Assembly (NCBI GenBank): GCA_037951105.1
Contig: JBAMJV010003012.1
Coordinates: 1 to 64,000 of the forward strand
Direction of reading: 5' to 3'
DNA length: 64,000 nucleotides
Source of the DNA: Echinarachnius parma
Lineage: Eukaryota; Echinodermata; Echinoidea; Clypeasteroida; Echinarachniidae
A program made the translations under genes and the position numbers. Of the stretch, positions 31,365 to 41,394 are shown in pieces (within the stretch, counting starts at the first letter, position 1; each line of letters starts with the position of its first letter). The notes below the pieces were generated by a model. That model was not told the origin of the DNA. It ran no database searches and worked only from the letters and a program-made list of their open reading frames with translations.

Positions 31365-32128
31365 GGGGTGGGGTGGGGGTAGAATGGACGGGGGAGGTAT
31401 CTGCTCATTTATTATTCCCTTCACAGGAATATATCATTGAGTTTCACGAGAAAATGAAAAAATGTATACGCGGGAGAACTTAGTTTGGATATGAATTGTT
31501 TAGGGGACACGACGGCCGGTTATGTGTCATGTAGGCAATTGGAGACACGGGGGGGGGGGGGGGGGGAAGCGCCGAAGCTAGCAAGAACACGAACATAGTG
31601 TACTGTATCTAATTTGATACAAGCGGAACAAATTATCGGGGGGGGGGAAGCGCCGAAGCTAGCAAGAACACGAACATAGTGTACTGTATCTAATTTGATA
31701 CAAGCGGAACAAATTATCGGGGGTGGGGGGTAGAATGGATGGGGGAAGTATCTGCTCATGTAGTATGCAAATTCATGTATAGACACGGTTACTATTCCTT
31801 TCAAGAATATGAACAAAGGTTTACGCGGGAGAACTTAGTTTATGATATGAAACGTGTAGGGGACACGACGGGTTATTTGTCATACAGGCAATTGGAGCCG
31901 CGGGGGGGGGGGGGGGGGGGAGCAGCAAAGCTACTTTATTAGCAAGAACACAAACATATATTATTGTATCTCATTTAATACAAGCGGAACAAATTATGGA
32001 TCACATGAAATATGGGGGATAACTGAATAACTTTGCGTGGATACTAAACCATTATGATTTTGTTATACATAATTGGCCGGATGTATCGTTGGACGGGGCC
32101 CCGACGGGTTGTGGGGTGGGATTGAATC
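31365..32128. repeat. Right side of inverted duplication, with partial tandem copies
   Basis: The full inverted arm is 31655-32128. Before it, 31365-31560 and 31561-31655 are further partial copies of the same sequence (GGGGGTAGAATGGAYGGGGG...; GAAGCGCCGAAGCTAGCAAG twice). Poly-G runs of 10-18 bases separate the copies at 31347, 31550, 31639 and 31900. Confidence 0.8.
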
Positions 32129-32871
32129 GCCCGAGTCTATTTTGTCTTACTATTTAAATGACTGTGGGATATTTAGTAAAGTTTTAAAGTGTCGTTATGT
32201 CATCATCGTCTTTCTCTTACAAAAACCCGCGTATTTCCGTGGGTACAGCTAGTTGTATAATAATACGTTATCAAGTTATACATGTATATAAGTTATCAAA
32301 AACACTTCCTATTGCCATCATAGACAAATTTGTATTTTGATTTATATTTGTTTGTCTTTGAATTAACTCAATTTGTGCAAAAATTGATGAATGGTTGATA
32401 CAATGTGTATTGTTGCAATCTGATATATCCACAGAGTAATGTCTGAACATTTTGCGTATATGGCCGAGTAATGAGCGTAAATGCAATGAGATATTCATTA
32501 ATCGTGAATATCTATTTGAGGAAAGGGAAATACAAAAAAATGTCCCATGCTTCTATTTTTTATAGAAATACAACATAGTAAACCCGCTGGAGTTCTGGAG
32601 TTTTGAGGACTTGCTTAATGTTACTTGATCCCTTTAATTTAACCTTTCTTTACTAGAACAAATTGATTTATTGAATTTCTATAATTTGTACACAAGTGAT
32701 AGTTTACTAATGGCTAAGGCAGAGATATTTTACTTGAAAGCAGAAAATGATGATGAATTCAGATCAGTATTAAAGGGGAAGGAAAAGCTGGAAACATAGC
32801 AGCCTCGAGTGCTCAGAGAAAGTTATTATTTCCATTACTAGTGATATACAACTAATAGTGACATGGATTCT

Positions 32872-33126
32872 TCACTTATCAGCAGTAGCCTGCAAAATTT
32901 CCTGCATTTCCGTTGTTTCTTTGGAAAACATGTACCTGGACCTGAATGCCTCATCGTAGTGCTCCACATATTCTCCTTCTTCCATGTGGAAACACTCTTC
33001 AAACTTTGTTTTGGCATCAGGGGGCGGTTTCCCATGTATCTCCTGATAAAGCTCATCTGCCTTGTCAAAGCATGCTTGAGCATCAGCAGCATATTCAGGC
33101 TTAAATTCTCCATCTCCGACAAGGCA
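32872..33126 (-). pseudogene. Minus-strand coding fragment, copy 1 (TPR-like helix)
   Basis: In the third minus frame the sequence reads GDGEFKPEYAADAQACFDKA, then DELYQEIHGKPPPDAKTKFE, an acidic FHMEEGEYVEHYDEAF and a terminal EMQEILQATADK before TGA. The pattern PEYAADAQACFDKADELY looks like one helix pair of a tetratricopeptide-type repeat. It does not match the ATG-initiated frame over the same bases. An in-frame TGA sits just upstream, so it is an exon or fragment, not a whole gene. The protein is not recognised. Confidence 0.45.
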
Positions 33127-33129
33127 TCA

Positions 33130-33640
33130 TGATTTTATTTCCTCAATTCAAAATATGAAAAAAAAGTCTTTTTGTTTTATCTGTTTTCATACAATTAAAT
33201 TTAATTTCAAATACAATACAATACAATATTAGCCAACTCCTTTATAATTTTCACTTCACTGTCCCTGCGCATCTTTTGCTTGCTCACGAGATGTCCGTCC
33301 AAATGTTATTTTATTTCCTCAATTCAAAATAGCCAACTCCTTTATAATTTTATTTTATTTCCTCAATTCAAAATATGAAAAATTCAATATTAGCCAACTC
33401 CTTTATAAAATACAATATTAGCCAACTCCTTTATAATTTTATTTTATTTCCTCAATTCAAAATATGAAAAAAAAGATGGTTGATTTCTTTGTTGCAGATT
33501 ACAAATATCATTGAAATTCTGCTGTGTTTACCTCTTTCGATAAAAGTTGTCCTTGAAAGTCTTTTTGTTTTATCTTTTTTCATACAATTAAATTTAATTT
33601 CAAATACAATACAATACAATATTAGCCAACTGCTTTATAA
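33130..33640. repeat. AT-rich nested duplications (ATTAGCCAACTCCTTTATAA)
   Basis: ATTAGCCAACTCCTTTATAA and TTTATTTCCTCAATTCAAAA occur repeatedly, in direct orientation, from 33130 to 34110. The layout suggests repeated slippage or local duplication around the coding fragment. Confidence 0.7.
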
Positions 33641-33641
33641 T

Positions 33642-33869
33642 TTCCTGCATTTCCGTTGTTTCTTTGGAAAACATGTACCTGGACCTGAATGCCTCATCGT
33701 AGTGCTCCACATATTCTCCTTCTTCCATGTGGAAACACTCTTCAAACTTTGTTTTGGCATCAGGGGGCGGTTTCCCATGTATCTCCTGATAAAGCTCATC
33801 TGCCTTGTCAAAGCACGCTTGAGCATCAGCAGCATATTCAGGCTTAAATTCTCCATCTCCGACAAGGCA
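33642..33869 (-). pseudogene. Minus-strand coding fragment, copy 2
   Basis: Almost identical to 32895-33126 (His to Arg or silent changes only), but the last codons (LQATADK and stop) are replaced by unrelated AT-rich sequence. Flanks (TTTATTTCCTCAATT) are shared with copy 1. A direct duplication of about 740 bp is the simplest explanation. Confidence 0.45.
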
Positions 33870-34164
33870 TCATGATTTTATTTCCTCAATTTACAATTAA
33901 ATTTAATTTCAAATACAATACAATACAATATTAGCCAACTCCTTTATAATTTTCACTTCACTGTCCCTGCGCATCTTTTGCTTGCTCACAAGATGTCCGT
34001 CCAAATGTTATTTTATTTCCTCAATTCAAAATAGCTGTTTTTTAAAATACAATATTAGCCAACTCCTTTATAATTTTATTTTATTTCCTCAATTCAAAAT
34101 ATGAAAAATACGTAAAATATAGGTAATAGTCATCTTCCAGTCGGCCAGTAGTAACAGGAAGATT

Positions 34165-34340
34165 TAATAACACATGCTATGACGAACGATGTTGCACACT
34201 GTGTAAAAGTGACAGAATTGGTGATGAATTTCATGCTGTCTTTGACTGCAGTTTCCGCTAGCTAGGTCCCATTTACTGCCAAGATATTACTGTAACAAAC
34301 CAAATACTTTTAAAATGGAAAAGCTGTTCACTGTAACTAA
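34165..34340 (+). mobile_element. LINE ORF2 C-terminal remnant
   Basis: The plus strand reads RFNNTCYDERCCTLCKSDRI, then GDEFHAVFDCSFR and a stop. This is the Cys/His-rich C-terminal motif (CxxC...GDExH...C) found at the end of many non-LTR ORF2 proteins. It is decayed and isolated. Confidence 0.55.
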
Positions 34341-34799
34341 TAGAAAACTCTTAATTAGGCTCGCCAAATTTACTTATACCATTATGGTGTAATTTACGTC
34401 CTCTAAGCCACCATTCTAACTCCGGCCCCCATTTGCCATTTGACTTTGAACACAAGTGGCTCAAATATGTGATATTTTTTGTTTTTATTTTACAAAGTTT
34501 ATTTTCTGCATTTATTTCAAACTTTCTCTCAATTTTATTTAAAAATACAATTTTGCCACTTGAAAAGAACAAGTAAAAATCTAGCCAGTGTAATTGAGGA
34601 AGATAAAATTCATAATTTCTGAAGAATCCCAATTTTAGCAAAAATATATGGTTTTATAGAAATAACCATATATATGTTTAGTATTGTATATTTTACTGAA
34701 ATTATAACTCAAAACTATTTTAAGAACAACAATTTACAATATAAGTGAAGATTAGTTCATGAATTTTCCACTTACAAGGTCTAAACGTCAAATTATTGT

Positions 34800-35215
34800 T
34801 GACGTTCTTGGCTTTATGGCAATTGACTTTGTACAGAAATGTCCCATACATAACACTAGGTCCTATGCGTAACACTTTTTGAGAGTGGCTCTCAAATGAA
34901 AATAGAATAATTCTGTAAATTATAATGATGCGTTTTTGTTGCATTTGGGATAAATTAGAACTTCCTGAAGTTTGGTTTGAGACGGTGCTGAACTTTTTGG
35001 GAAAACTTTAAAAATTGACGTCAACATGTTACGTATGGGACAAATCAGGAGAGGAGGGAGCCTCATTTGCAAAATAAATTCATTCATCATAATACATTTT
35101 TTTACCAAATTAATTTTGGGGTGGAATGGGTGATATTATGTACAGATCAGCTTCTAACTCCTATTCAATTATTTTATATGATTTTTTTTAAATGTCCCAT
35201 ACGTAACGCCTTATT
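34800..35215. repeat. Dispersed TCCCATACGTAAC motifs
   Basis: TCCCATACATAACACT (about 34841), TCCTATGCGTAACACT (about 34860), the inverse GTTACGTATGGGACA (about 35027) and TCCCATACGTAACGCC (about 35194). Four related words within 400 bp of AT-rich DNA, in the style of the 2.4-3.4 kb cluster but with a different core. Confidence 0.55.
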
Positions 35216-35229
35216 TTCCTTTTATGGAA

Positions 35230-36540
35230 TTCAAGCCCTTCTAATTTGCATAGATTTGCATATTTTGATTTTTTTCTTTTTGATTCAGAAACTTCAACTA
35301 ATAAGCTATCTAATGATGTATATCACATTCATATCCCTTCAATTTGAAAACGCTTCCATCTCAGTAATGGAATTTCTACAAACTTTCCGTTCTGCCAGCT
35401 GATACATTTGTGTACATTTGTAAATCGATCACTTTCCATGAATCAATGGCACACGTATACTATATGCTATACATGTATCTTGTATATATCCATTGTAAAT
35501 ATGTTTTTGTTGAACCACACATGTTTAAGCCTTTATTTGCCCCCACGGGCCAAAAGGCGTTTTTTTTTTCAATAAAGTTCAAAGAAAGCTGCCTATTAAT
35601 GAAATGAGAAGCTTCTTCTATTTATTTTGCACGATTTTGTAACCTAATTTTAGTATTTGGGATATCACTTTTCTTATGAATGTATATAGTTATTGCCAAT
35701 AATTATCTTCTTCTTGTGATATGCAGATGGTGTATTGAGCAAAACTCGGGATTTGACTGGCTGGTATTTTTCTATTGAAATGCTCAGTAACAATATCGTT
35801 GATTTAAAGCATGAGGAAGAGAGCAGAAAACTCTGAAAGAGGCAGACAGAGATGATAAAAAGTTAATTTTTGAAGGGTGGAAAGAAAATGGGAGAGAAAT
35901 GGAGAGATGGGGAAGATCAATGTAAAATTAGGAGGATTGAAAGAAATAGAGGTTTAAATAACGTTCATGGAAAGAAGTTTGGTGGAGAGAGTAAGATGGC
36001 GAATATAAGAAGAGTGAGAGGAATTGGTAAGAATAGGAGAATATTATGTACAGTGAATTGAGATTGAAATGTTCAAGAATATATATATTTAGAGAGGCAG
36101 AGAGCAGAATAGAATACAGGTAAATTTACAACTTGACTAGACATTTGAGCGGGAGAAAGGATATTTATATCTTTGTAATCTATTATCAGCATAATTTAAT
36201 TCACTTTAGTCAAGGGATCAAAATAATTCAGAGTATAGGCCTATTATACTTCACTAGCACATCGCCCCCCCCCCCCCCCTAGGGTTATAAACCCGTATTT
36301 TATCAACTGTGGTCTAAAATGTATTACCAGCTCATCAACTGAATATTGCGTATGAGCAAAAAATAAAAAGGTCGATCTTTTAATATTGTTAATTTATTTT
36401 TGCCCACTTTCAGTCCTCTTTTCTTTGTCCCTGTTCACGTTTAGTACAAAGTTACTTTATAACATGTGACAGCAGTGAAAGTCCTTTTTTTTTTATAAGT
36501 TTCATTCATCTAAAAAAAAAAAGATTAACAAATTTATATT
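35230..36540. other. No gene recognised
   Basis: AT-rich with purine-rich stretches (35860-36110) and a poly-C run at 36265-36279. The open frames are short and of low complexity. Confidence 0.4.
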
Positions 36541-36752
36541 CACTACCACAATCTTGGAAAAACTGGAATCGACACTACCGGCGACTTCGGTCCTGTGATT
36601 AGAGATTAAAGCCCAAGATCAGTTTCGGGAAAGTCGCCGAATACATCTAAATGTATCAATATTGTTGAATATGTATTGAAAAAGGGCTAGTGTGGTAAAA
36701 TCCGACCGTATACATTTTAAAATACAGAAATATCGGAAGTATAAGCTATCGC

Positions 36753-36770
36753 CACGTGGTCGACCACGTG
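36753..36770. promoter_or_regulatory. Perfect palindrome with two E-boxes
   Basis: CACGTGGTCGACCACGTG is a perfect 18-bp palindrome made of two CACGTG E-boxes around GTCGAC. Outside it, GCTATCGC and GCGATAGC form a wider inverted pair (36744 and 36808). It could bind bHLH factors or be the end of a decayed element. Only the sequence is certain. Confidence 0.35.
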
Positions 36771-37045
36771 CTCCTTATACATATAGCGTATGGGCGATTC
36801 CTCGTTGGCGATAGCTGTCCCAATGAGTCAGAAATACAATTTTGGAAATATATCAGTTAGTAGGCGGTTTATTGGCAAAATGTGGATGATACTATCTAAG
36901 TATGATAATATTCTTTCACATTATTGGTAATAAGAGCTTCCATTTCAATTTTTTGAGAGGGGGGCGTTTCCAAAACTGGTCTTTACCTTTAAATTAGAAA
37001 GATACCAGTTAGAATGAATAACCTTGTAATATTGCGACCACTGAA

Positions 37046-37362
37046 CAGGCGCGGATCCAGAGGGGGGGGGGGGGGGGGGTTGTGGGGGTTGCAACCCCCC
37101 CCCCCCCCCTTTAGCTGCAGAGGTTTCCTGGAAATTACATGATATGGAAACCTCTGAATCGTGTCTCAAATGCCTTAATTAGAATGCAGGAAAAAGCTTC
37201 TAGATTTGAAAATTTTCCGGGGGGGGGGGTATCCCCCCGGACCCCCCTAGCAGGTGCATGCCTGCGGCACGCGCGCGGGTGCCTACGGCGGCCGCTTATT
37301 CCAAATGCTCAAACCCCCCCCCCCCCCCCCCCATCTACAAAATCCTGGATCCGCCACTGCTG
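37046..37362. mobile_element. hAT-like non-autonomous element with poly-G/poly-C arms
   Basis: The left end AGGCGCGGATCCAG and right end CTGGATCCGCCACTG are inverted, matching the CAGTGGCGGATCCAG-type ends common in hAT-like MITEs. CTGAA(C) flanks both sides as a short target duplication. Long G and C runs lie just inside each end. Internal sequence has no transposase. Confidence 0.6.
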
Positions 37363-37452
37363 AACTACGTAGTCTGGAGTTTAGTGATTGCATCATCTTC
37401 TAAATTTTGATTTCATTTTATATACGCATTGTATAGAATAAGAGGTACAAAG

Positions 37453-38051
37453 TCCCCTTGCTTTGTCCTCTGTCTTTATGTAAAATTATATTAATTCCGG
37501 CCTACACACCCCTTGCTTTGTCCTCGGTCTTTACGTAAAAGTGCAGTCATTCTTACACACCCCTTGCTTTGTCCTCGGTCTTTATGTAAAAGTATATTAA
37601 TTCTTACACACCCCTTGCTTTGTCCTCGGTCTTTATGTAAAAGTATATTAATTCTTACACACCCCTTGCTTTGTCCTCGGTCTTTATGTAAAAGTATATT
37701 AATTCTTACACACCCCTTGCTTTGTCCTCGGTCTTTATGTAAAAGTATATTAATTCTTACACACCCCTTGCTTTGTCCTCGGTCTTTATGTAAAAGTTTA
37801 GTAACTCTTACACACCCCTTGCTTTGTCCTCGGTCTTTATATAAAAGTGTAGTGATTCTTACACACCCCTTGCTTTGTCCTCGGTCTTTATGTAAAAGTA
37901 TATTAATTCTTACACACCCCATGCTTTGTCCTCGGTCTTTATGTAAAAGTATATTAATTCTTACACACCCCTTGCTTTGTCCTCGGTCTTTATGTAAAAC
38001 GTTTAGTAACTCTTACACACCCCTTGCTTTGTCCTCGGTCTTTATGTAACG
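37453..38051. repeat. 51-bp minisatellite, about 11-12 units
   Basis: The unit begins CACACCCCTTGCTTTGTCCT, then CGGTCTTTATGTAAAAGT, then ATATTAATTCTTA. Units are very uniform. The period is a multiple of three, giving long stop-free frames on both strands (143 and 178 codons); they are not considered genes. Confidence 0.9.
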
Positions 38052-38254
38052 GCACTTACACACATCTCGCTCTGATATGACGTTACTCATATATAATAAA
38101 TTAACATTTTAGAAACTAAATATCACCATTCTATATAACAGAGTCCACAATTTTTAGACTTATTTATATTTGCCCCTGCAGTAATTTTTTTAATGAGATC
38201 TCACTTTGAATGCAATTTTACATTGACCTCACTTTGAATGAGTAACCACGTATG

Positions 38255-38300
38255 TGTGTGTGTGTGTGTGTGTGTTGTTTTTTTTTTTTTTTTTTTAAAG
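38255..38300. repeat. (TG)n and poly-T microsatellite
   Basis: A (GT) run followed by about 18 T. Simple sequence. Confidence 0.9.
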
Positions 38301-38744
38301 TTGGAAATGACAGGGATATGATTACGCAAATAATGTTTTTTTTATGCATTTCTTATTTTCTATATTAAACAAAAAAAATGTGGTATCGTAAAGTGGTTAT
38401 CTTTATAATGTGCATGATGACATATTAAAGTAATTTGTAGTAGAGAATTGAGACATAACTAATGACTTGTTTACGCACGATGATAATCAGGCAAGGGGCG
38501 ACTCTTTTGTTCTGGAACGCTCTTGTGTGATTTGTATAGAGGAAGGTTCTAGATGTGCATTGGTACAGAAGGGACATTGATAGAACCAGCTGAAATAGTT
38601 GTTTTGTAAGCTACTGCCTATCATATTCAGTGGTCTTTTAGTTGTGCCTTATAAATTTGAATACAGTACCATCTGTCAGTGGTATTTGGGTACATGACCT
38701 AACTGGGGTAATGAGTGAATATATAGCCTGTTATTATGCAAAAC

Positions 38745-38962
38745 ATGTTTGTCCAATAGACCGTGTCCAATAGACCGCTTCTGGTGGTGTGTGCGAATGG
38801 TATGCGTGTGGCGTCGGAATCCCCGTCGGCGGGCTTAGCAGGGGTGACCATGTCCGGCAAGCTAGCTTGCCGGACTTGGTTACTATTGTTGGGCTTGACG
38901 ACGGGGAGGCTGACGTCATGCGCGTGTTATTTGCATACATTACAGAGGCGGTCTATTTAGTT
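38745..38962. repeat. Diverged palindrome centred on GGCAAGCTAGCTTGCC
   Basis: Arms of about 100 bp pair from AATAGACCGC at both edges to the perfect centre at about 38856-38875 (CCGGCAAGCTAGCTTGCCGG). It looks like a foldback MITE. Overlapping open frames on both strands are by-products of the symmetry. Confidence 0.6.
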
Positions 38963-38989
38963 ATTTTTTTTACTATCATGGTCACATGT

Positions 38990-40140
38990 ATTCAGGGCCG
39001 TGACACGTTTATATTCAAAATGGGTACTGGACAGTTAGGATGCGTTTTACTTTGCTGCTTTGGGAGCAGTTGTGGAATGCTATAGAATATTCATATAAGC
39101 TGTGTATTATTGTAAAGCGAAAGGTGGTGTGAGGGCACTGATGCATAATGAACGGTCATGAAAGACTTCCTATAAAGGGACCACTCTGGGATGCAAATAA
39201 TGCAGATTAATGGTATCTGGTCCCAATAATTGTACAGCCATGGTCAATTTGTTTATTTTGTTTCATTGAGTATTGTTATTGAGTATTGTTATTGAGTGGT
39301 ATTTTGAAGGAGGGGCTGTTTTCATTGGAAAGATTTAGGTCGGCATATACGTAGATAAGGTGTTTAATCTGTTTATATGCAAAATAATGCTTTGGTATGA
39401 AGAATATATAGTTGATGTTTATATGAACAGGCCTGGCATCATTAGGTAATGGTGACATTTTTCACTGAAAGAGTTAAGCCCAGGTGAATTAGTGGCTTTA
39501 TTTAGAGGATTCGAGATCTTTAAGGTATACATGGTATATGCCATGTTAAAGGAATGTGTGGACTATTGTAGTAGTTGTTTACTCTGATGTATAGCAGGTA
39601 CGTGCATCATCATTACTTTGAACAGACGTGCGCGCATTTTTTGCATGCACTGCTGAGGAGGTTTATTATTAATTGATGATAAGTGCATGCATTTCCCTAT
39701 GCACATCATCGGTAAGGTATTTTTGTTGGTCTTTCTTTTGAAATGTAATGGGCTTAAAAGGCAGCTCTTGATTTGAAAGAAAAAGGCAAAGATTAGTCAA
39801 AGAGTAAATGTTTTTTTTTTTTTTTTTTTAAGGTAGAGTCATACTAGGATAATATTGAGGGAACATTGTCTTGATATGAGAAAGTGTGAGGGGGGAGCTT
39901 GACGGAGTAGGCCTACTTCCGGATTTGTTTTATTTTTGTTTGTTTTTTATGTTAGTTCTCGATGGTGGACAGGGTTGGGTGGGGAAGGGTGCGTGTGTGT
40001 TGTGTACGGGTTGGGGTCTGCTCACAGTCAATATGTTTTTTGATACGTCATGTAGGTTTCGTTGTAGTTATTTTTTTGGTATAAACATGCTCACGGGGGA
40101 TACAGATCACGCGGTAATTATAAAGATTTTATATACCTGT
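38990..40140. other. Possible 5' region of the L1-like LINE
   Basis: No gene recognised. A T-run (39810-39828) and G-rich stretch precede the LINE endonuclease frame. It may hold a decayed ORF1 or 5' untranslated part of the LINE, but no RNA-binding motif was seen. Confidence 0.3.
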
Positions 40141-40148
40141 AAAATAAA

Positions 40149-40724
40149 ATGGTGAATTTTTCTTGGATTACTTTAAATGTAAGAGGGTTGCGGAATAAGG
40201 ATAAAAGAACATGCATTTTTGAATGGTGTAAATGTAAAGGATCTGATATTTCTTTTTTACAGGAAACATATAGTACTATAGAAGTAGAAGAACAGTGGAA
40301 GAAGGAATGGGGCGGGCCAATGTTCTTTAGCCATGGGTCAAACCACAGTAGAGGTGTTCTTATTTTATTTTCGCCCCTTTTAGATTTTAAACGGGATGCA
40401 GTTGTAATAGATGAAGAAGGGAGGTACATTATATTTAAAGGGGAAATACATGGGGTTAAATTTTTGCTGGGAAATGTGTATTTCCCTACAAGAGATAAAG
40501 TACAATTACAGGTTGATTTTTTGAATAAGCTAGATAAAAGTATATCTGAAGTTTTTGATAAGGATTATTCGGTAATATTAGGGGGAGATTTTAACACTAT
40601 AATGGAAGGGGGCATGGATTATGAAGGGCCAAATATTGTATTAAAATCTAGGTTTATTGAGGTATTAAAAAGTTTTTTGAATAAATATGATTTAGAAGAT
40701 ATAATGAAGGAAAAGGAATCCTAA
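40149..40724 (+). pseudogene. LINE endonuclease (APE-type) N-terminal part
   Basis: Open for 191 codons. It shows the apurinic-type endonuclease order: ITLNVRGLRNKDKR (Asn), FLQETYS (catalytic Glu), LGNVYFPT and VILGGDFNTI (Asp-Phe-Asn). This enzyme nicks target DNA to prime reverse transcription. The frame ends at a shift near 40717, after which the +1 frame continues (TQFTFRQRS). Confidence 0.85.
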
Positions 40725-40812
40725 TGTTACACAGTTTACTTTTAGACAAAGGTCGCCCTTAGTCCAAAGTCGTTTAGATTATTGGTTTATATCATGTAGT
40801 TTAGAAAAATTA

Positions 40813-41394
40813 GTGAATAAGTGTGAAATTTTGGTATCGATAACACCGGATCATTCGGGCATTAAATTACAATTTCAGCATTTAGTGGATAAGTTTGTTT
40901 TTGGAAAATCGTATTGGAAATTTAATAATAGTTTATGTATGGATACAAATTTTGTTGAGGGGATGCATGATATAATATTTGAATTGAAAAATGAATGGGG
41001 ACCTAGGATTTTGAATAAATTAGTATTTTGGGATTTTTTGAAAATGAAAATGAGGGAATACGCCATGAAATATTCACGTGAAAAGGCGAAATTAAGGAAA
41101 CTTGAAATAGAGACGTTGGAGACTGAAATTAAGGATTTAGAAAATCAGTTAGTCAACGGGGCATCTAGGTATGTTATTGATAGTATTAAATTGAAAAAAG
41201 ATAAGTTGAATAAATTGTATGATTTTTCTCGACAGGGCATTAAAGTTCGTTCTAGAGCAGCTTGGTTTGAAGAAGGGGAGAATAATACTCAGTATTTTGA
41301 ACAATTGTTGAAAGTAAATAAGAGGAAAAGTGTCATTAGAGAAATGTATAAGGAAAATGGAGAAATTACTAGGGATAAAAATGACATTTTATGA
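40813..41394 (+). pseudogene. LINE ORF2 linker: endonuclease end to RT start
   Basis: 193 codons. ITPDHSGIKLQ corresponds to the (S)DHS catalytic motif that closes the endonuclease domain, with Pro in place of Ser. A Lys/Glu-rich helical linker follows, then SRAAWFEEGENNTQYFEQLL, the typical pre-RT motif (xWxxxGExxTxYF). It ends at a frameshift near 41385. Confidence 0.8.

Noticed and set aside
37491-38049. 143- and 178-codon frames over the 51-bp repeat
   Set aside because: Same reason: a tandem repeat with period divisible by three; both strands are open.
38755-39085. 98-codon frame through the palindrome at 38.8 kb
   Set aside because: Openness on both strands is explained by the inverted repeat; no domain was seen.
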